From: Thiohalobacter thiocyanaticus | GTDB taxonomy: Bacteria; Pseudomonadota; Gammaproteobacteria; Thiohalobacterales; Thiohalobacteraceae | Length of the DNA: 64,000 nt | Reading direction: 5' to 3' | NCBI RefSeq assembly: GCF_003932505.1 | Contig: NZ_QZMU01000001.1 | Coordinates: forward strand, 1,860,001-1,924,000 | The notes under the pieces: model-generated | The model's input: only the letters and a program-made list of their open reading frames with translations | Told to the model about the DNA's origin: nothing | Databases searched by the model: none | Made by a program: the position numbers and the translations under genes | Shown: positions 44,758 to 60,791 of the stretch, one piece after another | Layout: each line of letters starts with the position of its first letter | Numbering within the stretch: position 1 is the first letter of the stretch

Positions 44758-45645
44758 ATGTCCCTGTGGCAGCAGATCCAGTCCGATATCCGTGAACACA
44801 CCGGCGTCGACGTCAGTGACGAGGTCGGCCGCGGCGTCGGCGGCGGCTGCATCAGCCAGGCCTTCCGGGTGGAGGGTGACGACGGGAGTGCCTTCTTCGT
44901 CAAGACCAACCGCGCGGAGCTGGCCGACATGTTCGAGGCCGAGGCCGAGGGGCTGAACGAGATCGTCGCCAGCCGCTCGGTGCGCGCCCCGGCGCCTGTC
45001 TGTCACGGCGTGGCCGACGGTCAGTGCTACCTGGTGCTGGAACACCTGGAATTCGGTGGCGGACGCGGGGCGGCGGCGGAACTGGGTGAGCGGCTGGCGC
45101 AGATGCACCGCACCACCCGGGATGCCTTCGGCTGGCATCGCGACAACACCATCGGTTCAACACCGCAGATCAATACGCCGCAGGACAGTGACTGGATCGC
45201 GTTCTGGCGCGAAAAAAGACTGGGTTTTCAGCTGGAACTGGCGGAGCGCCGGGGTTTCGGAGGGAGGTTGCGGCGCGTCGGCGAAAAGCTCATGGAACGG
45301 TTCCCGGCGCTGTTCGACGACTACACTCCGGCCGCCAGTCTGCTGCATGGCGATCTCTGGGGCGGCAACCACGCCGTGCTGAAGTCCGGTGAGCCGGTCA
45401 TCTTCGACCCGGCGGTGTATTTTGGAGACCGCGAGGCCGACATTGCCATGACCGAGTTGTTCGGGGGCTTCGGCCGGGATTTCTATTCCGCCTACAACGC
45501 CGCCTGGCCGCTGGATACCGGCTACCCCGTGCGCAGGCAGCTCTATAATCTCTATCACATCCTCAATCATCTGAACCTGTTCGGCGGCGGCTATCATGGC
45601 CAGGCGGTTCATATGACGGAGAGCCTGCTGGCGGAGCTGCGCTGA
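44758..45645 (+). CDS. Fructosamine kinase family protein
   Basis: A 295-residue protein-kinase-like small-molecule kinase: N-terminal lobe with GGGCISQAF and FFVKTN (Lys), catalytic HGDLWGGNH (about 200-208) and metal-binding FDPAVYFGDREADIAM. Relatives phosphorylate fructosamines or ribulosamines on glycated proteins and so start deglycation. The substrate in bacteria is not proven. It follows the HNH gene after 94 bases. Confidence 0.9.
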   Translation: MSLWQQIQSDIREHTGVDVSDEVGRGVGGGCISQAFRVEGDDGSAFFVKTNRAELADMFEAEAEGLNEIVASRSVRAPAPVCHGVADGQCYLVLEHLEFGGGRGAAAELGERLAQMHRTTRDAFGWHRDNTIGSTPQINTPQDSDWIAFWREKRLGFQLELAERRGFGGRLRRVGEKLMERFPALFDDYTPAASLLHGDLWGGNHAVLKSGEPVIFDPAVYFGDREADIAMTELFGGFGRDFYSAYNAAWPLDTGYPVRRQLYNLYHILNHLNLFGGGYHGQAVHMTESLLAELR

Positions 45646-45665
45646 GGTCTTGTGTGAAGATGTTC

Positions 45666-45786
45666 AGCCGCGAATGAACGCGAATAAACGCAAATAGAAA
45701 GAAGTGCCGATTCGAAATGGTGTTTTGCTCGTGCATAGCGGATCGCCGATAATGAATGCACGATCTATTCGCGTTCATTCGCGGCT
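45666..45786. repeat. Perfect 21-bp inverted repeat (AGCCGCGAATGAACGCGAATA)
   Basis: Arms at 45666-45686 and 45766-45786 are exact inverted copies; a further CGAATAAACG unit extends the left arm. The right arm ends at the stop codon of the next minus-strand gene. Same architecture as the elements at 34942 and 50005, different words. Confidence 0.85.
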
Positions 45787-46246
45787 AATCCGTTTTGCCC
45801 TGCCTGTTTTCTCCTTCGCGTCCGGCGCCGAGCTGTTCGATCCAGTTTTCCCAGCCGCCGTCTCCGCTGGGCGCGAGATTGCGGCGGTCGCCGAACAGAT
45901 CCTCCAGCTGGTAGGCAACGGCGACGGTGAAGGGCTGGTCGCGGTGCTGGCGACACCAGGCGTCGAGCCGGGCCATGAAATCGAAGGGAGTGATATTGCC
46001 GAGCAGGTTGTAGGTGTTGTCCAGGAGCAGGTTATAGGCCGATAGGTGGCCGGCGGTCCACTCCACGTACAGGAGTTCGTCCGCTCCGCCGCGATAACGC
46101 GCTTCCAGATAATCCTCGCAGTCGCCGCTGCCGGTGCCGAACACGGCATAGTTGCCGTTGACATCGCGCGCCGCCGCTGGCTGCGATCCGCCGAGTGCGA
46201 AGGCGAGCAGAGCAGCGGATACAAACAAATCCCTGGATTGTGTCAT
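45785..46246 (-). CDS. Small periplasmic protein overlapping a GGDEF-EAL gene
   Basis: Family not recognised. A 153-residue exported protein: signal peptide 1-26 (MTQSRDLFVSAALLAFALGG, cleaved about AAA-RD) and a mature domain with two cysteines, in GSGDCEDYLEARY and LDAWCRQHRDQPF, plus EWTAGHLSAYN. The Cys-x2-[YF]-L ... W-x2-G-h ... Cys spacing recalls small disulfide-bonded periplasmic proteins such as HdeA or Rap1-like folds; this is pattern similarity only. Its ATG overlaps the stop of the GGDEF-EAL gene by four bases, so it is made with that sensor and may act on its periplasmic domain. Confidence 0.75.
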   Translation of the reverse strand: MTQSRDLFVSAALLAFALGGSQPAAARDVNGNYAVFGTGSGDCEDYLEARYRGGADELLYVEWTAGHLSAYNLLLDNTYNLLGNITPFDFMARLDAWCRQHRDQPFTVAVAYQLEDLFGDRRNLAPSGDGGWENWIEQLGAGREGENRQGKTD

Positions 46247-48846
46247 GCTGTGTCCTGAGTGTTGTCGGCCAAACGTTGTGCGCGTTCACGCAGCCAGTCG
46301 ACGAAGCGGTCGGCGGGCATCGGCCGGGCGATGTGATAGCCCTGGGCGATATCGCAGTCAAGGATCTGCAGGATATCCCAGATATCGGCATTTTCCACCC
46401 CCTCGGCCACCACTTCCAGTCCGAGGTTGTGCGCCAGATCGATGGTCGAACGGACGATGACGGCATTGTTCTCATCCTCCATCATGTCCATGACGAAGGA
46501 GCGGTCGATCTTGATCTGACGCACGGGCATCTGCTTGAGATAGGCCAGCGAGGAGAAGCCGGTGCCGTAATCGTCGATGGACAGCCGGATGCCGCGCCGG
46601 CTGAGCCGGTGCAGGATTTCCTGCGCCCGCTCCGGGTTCTTGAGCATGGCGTTTTCCGTGATCTCCAGCTCCAGGTATTCGGGGCGGACCTGGAAGCGGT
46701 CGAGCAGCTCGCCGATGGTGGCATCGATGTCGGCATGTTCCAGGTTCCAGGTCGAGAGGTTGATTGCGATCGGCAGCTTTATGTTGAGCCGGGCCCAGGC
46801 CTGGTGCTGCTCCAGCGCGCGCTGGATGACCCACTGGGTGAGCGGCCGGATCAGACCGGTCTGTTCGGCCGTGACGATGAGATCCTCGATCGGCACATCC
46901 TTCCAGCGCGGCCAGCGCAGCAGGGCCTCCACGCCCACCAGTTCGCCGCTGGCAATTGCGACTTTGGGCTGATAGTGCAGTTCCAGCTCGTTCTGCTGAA
47001 TGGAATGGCGCAGCTCGCTGATCATGGCCAGCCGGCTGACGCTGTGCGGATCGTGCTCGGAGCTGTAGACCGAGTAGGTCAGGCCGTTGTTCTTGGCGAC
47101 ATACATGGCAACGTCGGCACGCTTGACCAGGGTGTCGATGTCGCTGCCATGATCCGGGTAGGCAGCGATGCCGATGCTGGTGTCGACCAGCAGCTGCTGG
47201 TCGTTGATCCAGATCGAGGCATCGAAGGTTCTGGCGATCTTGCCGGCGATGGTCTGGGCCTCGGGCACGCCGGTCTCGGGCAGCAGCACGGCGAATTCGT
47301 CGCCGCCGAGGCGGGCGACCGTGTCGGATCGGCGCAGCAGCTCATGCAGGCGGCGGCTTACCTCGCGCAGTACCTCGTCGCCGACATAGTGTCCCAGGGT
47401 GTCGTTGATCTCCTTGAACCGGTCCAGGTCCATCATCAGCAGGCAGAAGGGCTTGCGGTCGCGGGCCGAGATCAGCAGGGCCTGCTCCATGCGATCATTG
47501 AGCAGCAGCCGGTTGGGCAGTCCGGTCAGGCCGTCGTGCAGGGTCTGGTGCCGTAGTTCATTCTGGCGCTGCTCGATCATGTGCTGCATGTGATGGAAGG
47601 CGGATAGCAGGTTGCTCGTCTCCCTGCTCGCGGGTGCGGGCAGGCGTTCCTGGTACTGGCCGTGGGCGACCTGGTTCATGGCGCGGGTCAGGATGGACAG
47701 GGGTGTGAGTACGGTGCGCTGGAAGAAGAAATAGCCCAGGATGAAGGTGATCAGCACCAGTCCCGAAAGCAGCATGATATTGGTGCGCAGATTCTGCGCC
47801 AGGGTTGTCCAGTGGCTGACATCGCGTTCAGCCGCCGTTTCCACGCTCGCGTCTATCCGGTCCAGGTTTTCCCAGATGCCGGCAAACAGCGGCTGAAGTT
47901 CGTCCTTGATGATGGGGAAGTCGGCCCGCCAGTGACCGGTCTCACGCATGCGGCGGAACTGCTGAAAGGCCTGATGCCAGATGCCGGTGCTGGTCTCCAT
48001 CTGCTGCAGCGATTCACTCGCCTGCAGCGGAAATCCCGGGTGGTGTTCGAGCTCGCGCAGTTCCCGCAGGATGGACTGCACCTCATTGTAGTACAGGCTG
48101 ATATCGTGGGCGGCGTCGTTCAGCCCCTTCTCCGTATCGCTGTAGATACCGGCCTGGCGTACGACGTACAGCCGGAAGGCCCCGATCATCTGCAGCCAGG
48201 CGCGCAGCGACGACTGGAATCTGGATTCGATGTCGCGCAGGAATGCATCCTTGTCCGTTGCTTTGAGCTCCTGCATTGCCAGTTGTGCGGCGGTTATGAA
48301 ATCGGTGCGTGCCGGCGACAGGGTATCGTCCATCAGATTGGCTGCGGGGAACAGTTGCTCGACATCGGAGCGGATATCCATCAGTCGGTTGGCGGTCCGG
48401 TTGAGTTCCAACAGGGCGCTGTCGATCTCCCGGATGCTGGCGTCGAGTCCCTGACCGTGCGGCCAGTCGAGCTGCTGGAGCTGCTCCGTGGTGCGCATGG
48501 CGGCACGGATGCGCATCTGCACCGCCTCCCGGTACCAGGTGGTGGGGGTCAGGATGAAGGCCTGCAGAGCGTATTCCGCGCCCCAGACGGCGTTGCGCAG
48601 AGACCGGCTGGCCAGCTGGACCTGGTTGCGGTTCTCAATACTGTGGGTACTGCGTTCCTGGGTCTGCCGGATGTGGTATTCGGTGACCAGCGAGCTGGCC
48701 AGGATGACCACCGACACGGCCAGAACCACGGTGAGATAGCGCTGGCGCAGGCTGAAGCGATTGAACCAGTTGGCAAACCGATTTGTTGATTTCCGACTCA
48801 AAAGGAATGACCGGGTCCTGGCAATGGTTGAACTGCAGTCGTCCAA
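46243..48846 (-). CDS. Membrane sensor GGDEF-EAL protein (c-di-GMP turnover)
   Basis: An 867-residue protein: membrane helix at about 37-57, a large helical periplasmic sensor (about 58-350), second helix near 352-372, HAMP linker, GGDEF domain (ARLGGDEF, I-site RRSD five residues before) and EAL domain with complete motifs (VEALLRW, INLS, EITEN, DDYGTGFSS, KIDRSF, QGYHIARP). Both activities look intact, unlike the EVL variant at 21074. The start is TTG at 48846, the only one giving the full N-terminus; a later TTG is possible. The downstream periplasmic gene overlaps it by four bases. Confidence 0.92.
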   Translation of the reverse strand: MDDCSSTIARTRSFLLSRKSTNRFANWFNRFSLRQRYLTVVLAVSVVILASSLVTEYHIRQTQERSTHSIENRNQVQLASRSLRNAVWGAEYALQAFILTPTTWYREAVQMRIRAAMRTTEQLQQLDWPHGQGLDASIREIDSALLELNRTANRLMDIRSDVEQLFPAANLMDDTLSPARTDFITAAQLAMQELKATDKDAFLRDIESRFQSSLRAWLQMIGAFRLYVVRQAGIYSDTEKGLNDAAHDISLYYNEVQSILRELRELEHHPGFPLQASESLQQMETSTGIWHQAFQQFRRMRETGHWRADFPIIKDELQPLFAGIWENLDRIDASVETAAERDVSHWTTLAQNLRTNIMLLSGLVLITFILGYFFFQRTVLTPLSILTRAMNQVAHGQYQERLPAPASRETSNLLSAFHHMQHMIEQRQNELRHQTLHDGLTGLPNRLLLNDRMEQALLISARDRKPFCLLMMDLDRFKEINDTLGHYVGDEVLREVSRRLHELLRRSDTVARLGGDEFAVLLPETGVPEAQTIAGKIARTFDASIWINDQQLLVDTSIGIAAYPDHGSDIDTLVKRADVAMYVAKNNGLTYSVYSSEHDPHSVSRLAMISELRHSIQQNELELHYQPKVAIASGELVGVEALLRWPRWKDVPIEDLIVTAEQTGLIRPLTQWVIQRALEQHQAWARLNIKLPIAINLSTWNLEHADIDATIGELLDRFQVRPEYLELEITENAMLKNPERAQEILHRLSRRGIRLSIDDYGTGFSSLAYLKQMPVRQIKIDRSFVMDMMEDENNAVIVRSTIDLAHNLGLEVVAEGVENADIWDILQILDCDIAQGYHIARPMPADRFVDWLRERAQRLADNTQDTA

Positions 48847-48930
48847 TTGTAACGGGCCCGGCGCGCAATGGCTTTAATAAATGCGCGTCAAATACACATT
48901 TTTTCAGGTTATTCGTCCGGCTGGTCGGGC

Positions 48931-49995
48931 TCAGGCGTGATAGGGGGGGCTCAGGCGGTGCACGGCCTCGATCATGGCCGCGGCGTGATCCGGATCGATC
49001 TGGGGATGGATGCCGTGACCGAGGTTGAAGACATGGCCGTTACCGTGGCCGTAATCGGCCAGAATGCGGCCGACCTCGGCCTCGATGCGGGCCGGTGAGG
49101 CGTACAACGCGGCCGGGTCCATGTTGCCCCTGAGGGCAACACGGTCGCCCACGCGCCGCCGGGCCGCACCGAGATCGGTGGTCCAGTCCAGGCCCAGGGC
49201 GTCGGGCCCGGCGTCAGCCATGGTCTCCAGCCACTGGCCGCCGTTCTTGGTGAACAGCACGACCGGGATGGTCTGGTTGTTGTGATTGCGTTCGAGGCCG
49301 CGGACGATCCGCGCCATGTAGGCGAGCGAGAACTCGCGGTAGCAGCCGGGGCTGAGCGCGCCTCCCCAGGTATCGAAGATCATGACCGCCTGGGCGCCGG
49401 CCCGGATCTGAGCGTTGAGATAGAGGGTGACGGCATCGGCCGTCTTACCCAGCAATTGATGGGCAAGTTCCGGGCGGTCGTACATCATTCCCTTGATCCG
49501 GGCGAAGTCCTTGCTGGTCCCGCCTTCGACCATGTAGGTGGCGAGCGTCCAGGGGCTGCCGCTGAACCCGATCAGGGGTACGCGGCCGTCCAGCTCGCGC
49601 CGGATCAAGCGCACCGCGTCCATCACATAACCCAGTTCCTGTTCCGGATCGGGTACGGCCAGCGCATTGACCGCCTGTTCATCCCGTATCGGGTGGCTGA
49701 AGCGCGGGCCTTCGCCTTCCTCGAAGTACAGGCCCAGGCCCATGGCATCCGGTACGGTCAGGATATCGGAGAAGAGAATTGCGGCATCGAGCGGGAAGCG
49801 CTCCAGCGGCTGCAGCGTGACCTCGCAGGCCAGCTCCGGCGTCTTGCACAGGGTGAGAAAATCACCGGCCTTCTCGCGCGTGGCGCGATACTCCGGCAGG
49901 TAGCGCCCGGCCTGGCGCATCATCCACACCGGCGTGACGTCCACCGGCTGGCGCAGCAGAGCCCTGATGAGTCGATCGTTCTTGAGTTCTGACAT
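48931..49995 (-). CDS. hemE: Uroporphyrinogen decarboxylase
   Basis: A 354-residue HemE that converts uroporphyrinogen III to coproporphyrinogen III in haem synthesis. The signature [20 protein letters not shown] lies at about residues 22-41; [37 protein letters not shown] and FNLGHGI are the other conserved blocks. ATG 49995 starts [16 protein letters not shown] as in relatives. It follows gltD on the same strand but a repeat element and 199 bases separate them, so it probably has its own promoter. Confidence 0.96.
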   Translation of the reverse strand: MSELKNDRLIRALLRQPVDVTPVWMMRQAGRYLPEYRATREKAGDFLTLCKTPELACEVTLQPLERFPLDAAILFSDILTVPDAMGLGLYFEEGEGPRFSHPIRDEQAVNALAVPDPEQELGYVMDAVRLIRRELDGRVPLIGFSGSPWTLATYMVEGGTSKDFARIKGMMYDRPELAHQLLGKTADAVTLYLNAQIRAGAQAVMIFDTWGGALSPGCYREFSLAYMARIVRGLERNHNNQTIPVVLFTKNGGQWLETMADAGPDALGLDWTTDLGAARRRVGDRVALRGNMDPAALYASPARIEAEVGRILADYGHGNGHVFNLGHGIHPQIDPDHAAAMIEAVHRLSPPYHA

Positions 49996-50004
49996 AATGT
50001 GAGT

Positions 50005-50189
50005 TAACCGCCAAGACGCCAAGTGCGCCGAGGAAAACCGATGAACCGCCAAGGCGCCAAGGACGCCAGGGAGCTATTAAACATAAACAAGAGCATGTAT
50101 ATGACTGGCAGTACAATCAGCCGAGTTTAATAAGATCCAGTCATGCATTGACCAGGTATTTCTTGGCGTGCCTGGCGCCTTGGAGGTTC
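50005..50189. repeat. Composite inverted repeat (type AACCGCCAAGGCGCCAAGG)
   Basis: Two tandem left units (from 50005 and 50042; AACCGCCAAGACGCCAAG, AACCGCCAAGGCGCCAAGG) face an imperfect inverted right arm 50161-50189. It fills the hemE-gltD gap. The same words occur at 24083-24295. Confidence 0.75.
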
Positions 50190-50194
50190 AAAAC

Positions 50195-51646
<1,452 letters not shown>

Positions 51647-51650
51647 AGAT

Positions 51651-56285
<4,635 letters not shown>

Positions 56286-56452
56286 GGTAGAACCTCTCTC
56301 AATCCAATTCGAAGACTGTGGAATGGCCGCGGCGGGGCAAGCCCGCGTCGCTCTGGATTGTGGCGAACGATGCGGGCCAGGATTCCGTGGACACGGGTCT
56401 GCCTGTGTCCCTAGTGCGTGCGGCTACCTGGGCAAACCCCGAGCGGTCGGCA

Positions 56453-56481
56453 AGTATAGCGCCGCCGATCAGGCGGTTCAA
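56453..56481 (-). promoter_or_regulatory. Sigma-70-type promoter for gltBD
   Basis: On the minus strand TTGAAC (56481-56476), 17 bases, TATACT (56458-56453). Five of six consensus bases at -10 and four of six at -35, ideal spacing. Predicted start near 56446, giving a leader of about 160 bases. Confidence 0.6.
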
Positions 56482-56539
56482 ACCGACTTTGTACAGGGTA
56501 TGGGACGGTCGGCGGAGGCCGTGACCGGTGCCGGCAGCC

Positions 56540-58120
56540 TCACTCCGGGGGCAGTTCGGCGCGGATCTGCTCGAAGCGCCGCGGCCAGGGCTGGAGCTTG
56601 CGCAGGGGCGCGGGCAGGGCCGCGAGGGCAGCGGTTGCCGCGGCCCGGTCAGGGTAGCTGCCGGTGACCACGATGTGCCAGGCGGCATCACCGCGCCAGG
56701 TGCGGATGGGGTGCAGCTCGATTCGCTCGCCATGTCGGGCAAGAAAGCGTTCCACCGTCTCCGGGGCGCGGGCGCCGAGCAGTTGCAGGGTGTAGTATCC
56801 GCCGGGCTGTTCTGTCAGCCAGTCCGGTGCCGCTGCGGCATCGGAGTCGGCGGGAGCGACCGGTACGGCGGTCTCTTCGGGGCCATCCGGCGTTTCCAGC
56901 TCCGGTGCGGTCGTTGCAGCCGGCGCATCGGTCGCCGCCGGGCTTTCGGGGGCGACCGCTTCGGGAGCGGGTTCCGGGGCAGGCTCCGGCGCCGGTTCGG
57001 GATCGCCGGCGGGCGCCTGCGGTTCCTGCATATCCGGGGCCTGCACCAGCGCCGGCGGGACGGGTGCGGCGTCCGTTCCGGATCGGACCGGGACCTCCGG
57101 TGGCCGGGTGTCCGGTTCCGGGTCGATGGCCGCGGGCGGCGTGTCCACGGGCGGGACCAGGGGATTGGCCGGGGGCAGCTGGACGGTCTGCTCGCTCAGC
57201 AGGGGCAGCTCCGGGGCGCGGCTGCCCAGATACCACAAGCCGCCGGCTATGAGGGCGACAGCTGTCAGTGCCACACCTGCGATCCAGGCTCCGCGTTGCG
57301 GTCTGCGCACGGCGCCGGCGGCTTGCCGCAGACCGGCGCGCTGCTGGTTCTGCTCCAACAGGGTTTCGCGCGCCAGACGGTTGAGCTCACCGGGCCGGCC
57401 GGCGGCGGTCTTGTGCATAGCGCGAACCTCGGTGGCGCTGAAGGGACTGTCGCCGGAATAGCCCGCGATCGCCAGCCGGTACATCAGGTAGGCAGCGCTT
57501 TGCTGTTCGTCGAACGGCGGCAGATCCAGGGTGTGTACCAGTGCATCCCCGGGGCTGGCCGCCGCCAGTGACTGCAGGGTGGTGTCCAGCGCCGGTGTGG
57601 CGAATACCAGGATGCGCAGCGCCTTGAGTGTCTCGGCCGGTGAACGGGCCAGTCCCAGCAGGGCCTCGAGCACCGGCGCCGGCAGGCGCTCGGCGTCATC
57701 GATGACAAGCACGGCCAGCTGACCGCTCTGCTGCAGGCCCAGGCAATAATGGATGAGGTCGGAGCCGAAATGCTCGGTGTTCTCGGCCGCAGCGTCGGGG
57801 AAGCAGCGCGAGAGCTGGACATAGAGTTCGGCGGGCGAGCCCATGGCGGCGCCGTCCAGTTGGCAGGTGTGCCAGTTGTCGGCTGCGCGCAGCCGCAGCT
57901 GGTGCAGCAGCATGGTCTTGCCTGCTCCCTCTGGCGCGCGCACGTACAGCAGCTGCTCGCTGAAACGGGTCAGGTGCTGGAGCAGGTCCAGGCGCTGCAT
58001 CAGCACCGGGTCGGCGTAGAAGAAGCGCGGTTCGTGGCGGTCCTGGAAAGGGTCGGTGTCCAGATTGAGGGCCGCTACATAGTCCGGCGGCTGGCTCTGT
58101 TGTGAGGCTTCGCGGTTCAA
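56540..58120 (-). CDS. DamX-like protein: AAA/ExeA-type ATPase, membrane helix, SPOR domain
   Basis: A 526-residue protein. Residues 1-250 form an ExeA/MSHA-like AAA domain (Walker A APEGAGKT at 62-69, Walker B VLVIDDAERL at 137-146). A membrane helix is at about 278-298, then a long Pro/Ala/Glu-rich periplasmic linker with PEPAPEPAPEPAPE, and a SPOR domain from about 445 (YYTLQLLGARAPETVERFL, AWHIVVTGSYPDRAAATAAL). E. coli DamX has the same layout and position relative to aroKB, and acts at the septum. The start is a TTG at 58120 overlapping the WGR stop (TTGA), which implies coupled, low-level translation. Confidence 0.85.
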   Translation of the reverse strand: MNREASQQSQPPDYVAALNLDTDPFQDRHEPRFFYADPVLMQRLDLLQHLTRFSEQLLYVRAPEGAGKTMLLHQLRLRAADNWHTCQLDGAAMGSPAELYVQLSRCFPDAAAENTEHFGSDLIHYCLGLQQSGQLAVLVIDDAERLPAPVLEALLGLARSPAETLKALRILVFATPALDTTLQSLAAASPGDALVHTLDLPPFDEQQSAAYLMYRLAIAGYSGDSPFSATEVRAMHKTAAGRPGELNRLARETLLEQNQQRAGLRQAAGAVRRPQRGAWIAGVALTAVALIAGGLWYLGSRAPELPLLSEQTVQLPPANPLVPPVDTPPAAIDPEPDTRPPEVPVRSGTDAAPVPPALVQAPDMQEPQAPAGDPEPAPEPAPEPAPEAVAPESPAATDAPAATTAPELETPDGPEETAVPVAPADSDAAAAPDWLTEQPGGYYTLQLLGARAPETVERFLARHGERIELHPIRTWRGDAAWHIVVTGSYPDRAAATAALAALPAPLRKLQPWPRRFEQIRAELPPE

Positions 58121-58368
58121 GGCTGTTCCTGTCCCTGGGCAAAGACAATGCGGTAGCCACGCCTGAGCTGCTCGTCGCGCAGGCGCACGAGTGCTTCCAT
58201 GGCCTGGTCGTGGTCCGGGTAATGGTCCTTGATTACGCGCCCGCCGGCGCCCTGGTGGCCCCACTCACGCACCAGATTCCAGCCCTCGAGCAGGTCCTCC
58301 TGCAGGTGCAGGTGATAGTAGCGCGGGGCGCTGCCGTCGGCGGCGGGTATCTGCATATAGAGGCGCAT
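58117..58368 (-). CDS. Stand-alone WGR-domain protein, 83 aa
   Basis: An 83-residue protein that is one WGR domain: LHLQEDLLEGWNLVREWGHQGAGGRVIKDHY has the Trp-Gly-x core (EWGHQG), and FSEAL-like QAMEALVRLRDEQLRRGY closes it. In poly(ADP-ribose) polymerases and MolR the WGR module binds nucleic acid; as a single domain its role is unknown. It overlaps the TTG start of the DamX-like gene, forming a unit with it. ATG 58368 is the first of two in-frame Met. Confidence 0.8.
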   Translation of the reverse strand: MRLYMQIPAADGSAPRYYHLHLQEDLLEGWNLVREWGHQGAGGRVIKDHYPDHDQAMEALVRLRDEQLRRGYRIVFAQGQEQP

Positions 58369-58377
58369 GGTTCGTTA

Positions 58378-58446
58378 GATACAAAATACAGGGGGCAGGA
58401 TGCAAGTTGCTAACCAAATACTTGTATCTTGTATCCTGGCACTTGC
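58378..58446. repeat. Inverted repeat of GATACAAG words between dgt and the WGR gene
   Basis: Left arm 58378-58410 (GATACAAAATACAGG...) and right arm 58421-58446 (CTTGTATCTTGTATCC...) are imperfect inverted copies; words shared with 27963-28058. Confidence 0.75.
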
Positions 58447-58465
58447 ACCTCCGAAGGCGCTGACC

Positions 58466-59617
58466 TCAGGTCAGCTCCTTCGGATTATACACCCTTTCGT
58501 ATTCGGCAATGGCGAAGCGGTCGGTCATGCCGGCGATGTAATCGGCCACGGCCCGGGCGCGGCCGGCCTCGCCCTGGTGCTCGGCCAGCTCGGCGCAGGC
58601 CTGCTGCGCCTCCTGCGGCATCAGCCGGACGTCGTCGAAGAAGGCCGCGAACAGGGCCTGGATGACGCGCGTGGCCTTGGCCGTCATGCGGTGCACGCGG
58701 TAATGGCGGTACAGGTGGGTGCGCAGGAAGCGCTTGAGCTCCAGGTTCTTCTCGCGCATGCCGTCGCTGAAGGCGATCAGGGGCTCGGGCCGCGCGCGTA
58801 CCGCATCGATGTCGGCCGGGGCGGCGGCGTCCAGGCGCTGGCGGCTGGTCTCGATCAGATCCAGGGCCTGACAGTTGATCAGGCGGCGCACCACCTCGTG
58901 GATGCTGCGTCGTTCGGGCAGATCGGGGTAGCGACTGCGCACCTCATCGTACTGCTCCCGGAACAGGTCTATGGCGTTCAGCTGCTCCAGCGTGATCAGG
59001 CCGGCGCGCAGGCCGTCATCGACATCATGGCTGTTGTAGGCGATCTCGTCGGCCAGGTTGGTCAGCTGGGCCTCCAGGCCGGGCTGGCGCTTGTTCAGAA
59101 ACCGTTCGCCGATCTCGCCCAGCAGTTTCGCCTGCGGCAGGGAGCAGTGCTTGAGGATGCCCTCGCGCGCTTCGAAGGTCAGATTCAGGCCGCGGAACTC
59201 GGCATAGCGCTCCTCCAGTTCGTCCACCACCCGCAGCGACTGCAGGTTGTGTTCGAAGCCGCCGTGATCCTTCATGCAGGCGTTGAGCGCGTCCTGGCCG
59301 GCATGGCCGAAGGGGGTGTGGCCGAGATCATGGGCCAGGGCGATGGTCTCGGTCAGGTCCTCGTTGAGCTGCAGTGCCCGGGCGATGGTGCGCGCGATCT
59401 GGGCGACCTCGATGGAATGGGTCAGGCGGGTGCGGAACAGGTCGCCCTCGTGATTGACGAAGACCTGGGTCTTGTATTCCAGCCGGCGGAAGGCGGCCGA
59501 GTGAATGATACGGTCGCGGTCGCGCTGGAACTCGCTGCGATGGCTGGGGGGCGGTTCCGGGTGGCGGCGGCCGCGGGAGTTGGCATCGCTGGCCGCGCAG
59601 GCGGCATAGCCGTTCAT
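58466..59617 (-). CDS. dgt: Deoxyguanosinetriphosphate triphosphohydrolase-like protein
   Basis: A 383-residue HD-domain dNTPase: [26 protein letters not shown] start, His of the HD motif in [15 protein letters not shown], and [18 protein letters not shown], with the later Asp in [16 protein letters not shown]. Such enzymes cut dNTPs to nucleoside and triphosphate and help set dNTP pools. The length (383) fits the shorter type-2 Dgt group, not the 505-residue E. coli enzyme. It starts six bases after the aroB stop with GAGGA inside the aroB end, so it is coupled to aroB. Confidence 0.9.
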   Translation of the reverse strand: MNGYAACAASDANSRGRRHPEPPPSHRSEFQRDRDRIIHSAAFRRLEYKTQVFVNHEGDLFRTRLTHSIEVAQIARTIARALQLNEDLTETIALAHDLGHTPFGHAGQDALNACMKDHGGFEHNLQSLRVVDELEERYAEFRGLNLTFEAREGILKHCSLPQAKLLGEIGERFLNKRQPGLEAQLTNLADEIAYNSHDVDDGLRAGLITLEQLNAIDLFREQYDEVRSRYPDLPERRSIHEVVRRLINCQALDLIETSRQRLDAAAPADIDAVRARPEPLIAFSDGMREKNLELKRFLRTHLYRHYRVHRMTAKATRVIQALFAAFFDDVRLMPQEAQQACAELAEHQGEAGRARAVADYIAGMTDRFAIAEYERVYNPKELT

Positions 59618-59623
59618 CGGGGC

Positions 59624-60706
59624 TCATTCCTCATGGGCGGCGTCCAGTGTGGCGCGTAGCTGTTCGGGGTCGAAGGCGTCGGTGACCACGGCCGCGCCGA
59701 TGGCCTCCAGCAGGACCAGGCGCAGGCCGCTGTCCATCACCTTCTTGTCGACCGCCATCAGGTCCAGGAACTGCTGCGTGGACATGTCGCCGGGAATGCG
59801 GGTCGGCAGGCCGGCCCGGGCGAGCAGATGCCCGATGCGGTCGACCTCGCCGGGCTCGAGCCAGCCCTGACGCGCGGACAGCTGTGCGGCCAGCAGCATG
59901 CCGGTGGCGATGGCCTCGCCATGCAGCCAGGCGCCGTAGCCCATGCCGGTCTCGATGGCGTGACCGAAGGTATGGCCCAGGTTGAGCAGGGCGCGCTGGC
60001 CGCTTTCGCGCTCGTCGGCGGCCACCACCTCGGCCTTGTTCAGGCAGGAGCGGGCGACGGCGAAGATCAGGGCGTCGGTGTCGCGCGCCGTGAGCAGGTC
60101 CATGTTCTGTTCCAGCCAGTTGAAGAAGTCAGCGTCGCGGATCAGGCCGTATTTTATGATTTCGGCCAGGCCTGCGGCCAGCTGACGGTCGTCCAGGGTG
60201 GAGAGGGTGTCGGTGTCGGCCAGCACACAGTTGGGCTGGTGGAAGGCGCCGATCATGTTCTTGCCGAGCCGGTGGTTCACCCCGGTCTTGCCGCCCACCG
60301 AGGAGTCGACCTGGGCCAGCAGGGTGGTGGGAATCTGGATGAAATCCACCCCGCGCTGGTAGCTGGCGGCGGCGAAGCCGGCGAGATCGCCGATCACCCC
60401 GCCGCCGAGTGCAACCAGGGTGCACTTGCGGTTGAAGCGGTGCTCGAGCAGGGCGTCGAAGATGCGGTTGAGGGTGTCGAGGTTCTTGTACTGCTCGCCG
60501 TCGGGCAGGATCACGCTCCGGACCTCGAAACCCGCCAGACCCTGCTGTGTCGATTCCAGGTACAGCGGGGCAATGGTCTCGTTGGTGACGATCATGACCT
60601 GGCGGCCGTGGATGGCGGGCTGGAGCAGGTCCGTGCGCCGGAGCAGGCCGGGACCGATGTGGATGGGATAGCTGCGTTCGCCGAGTTCGACGTACAGGGT
60701 CTTCAT
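59624..60706 (-). CDS. aroB: 3-dehydroquinate synthase
   Basis: A 360-residue AroB, second enzyme of the shikimate pathway (DAHP to 3-dehydroquinate; NAD and Zn dependent). [18 protein letters not shown] start, NAD contacts in [21 protein letters not shown] and [20 protein letters not shown], and the zinc His in [11 protein letters not shown] and [11 protein letters not shown]. Same length as E. coli (362). It follows aroK after 85 bases. Confidence 0.96.
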   Translation of the reverse strand: MKTLYVELGERSYPIHIGPGLLRRTDLLQPAIHGRQVMIVTNETIAPLYLESTQQGLAGFEVRSVILPDGEQYKNLDTLNRIFDALLEHRFNRKCTLVALGGGVIGDLAGFAAASYQRGVDFIQIPTTLLAQVDSSVGGKTGVNHRLGKNMIGAFHQPNCVLADTDTLSTLDDRQLAAGLAEIIKYGLIRDADFFNWLEQNMDLLTARDTDALIFAVARSCLNKAEVVAADERESGQRALLNLGHTFGHAIETGMGYGAWLHGEAIATGMLLAAQLSARQGWLEPGEVDRIGHLLARAGLPTRIPGDMSTQQFLDLMAVDKKVMDSGLRLVLLEAIGAAVVTDAFDPEQLRATLDAAHEE

Positions 60707-60791
60707 GAGGATTGAGTTTCTTTTGCAGATAAATTCAGCACTATACGGACTGAGGCGGCCGCGAGTAAAGCCGTCGGTGAGCGGGCCGGGG

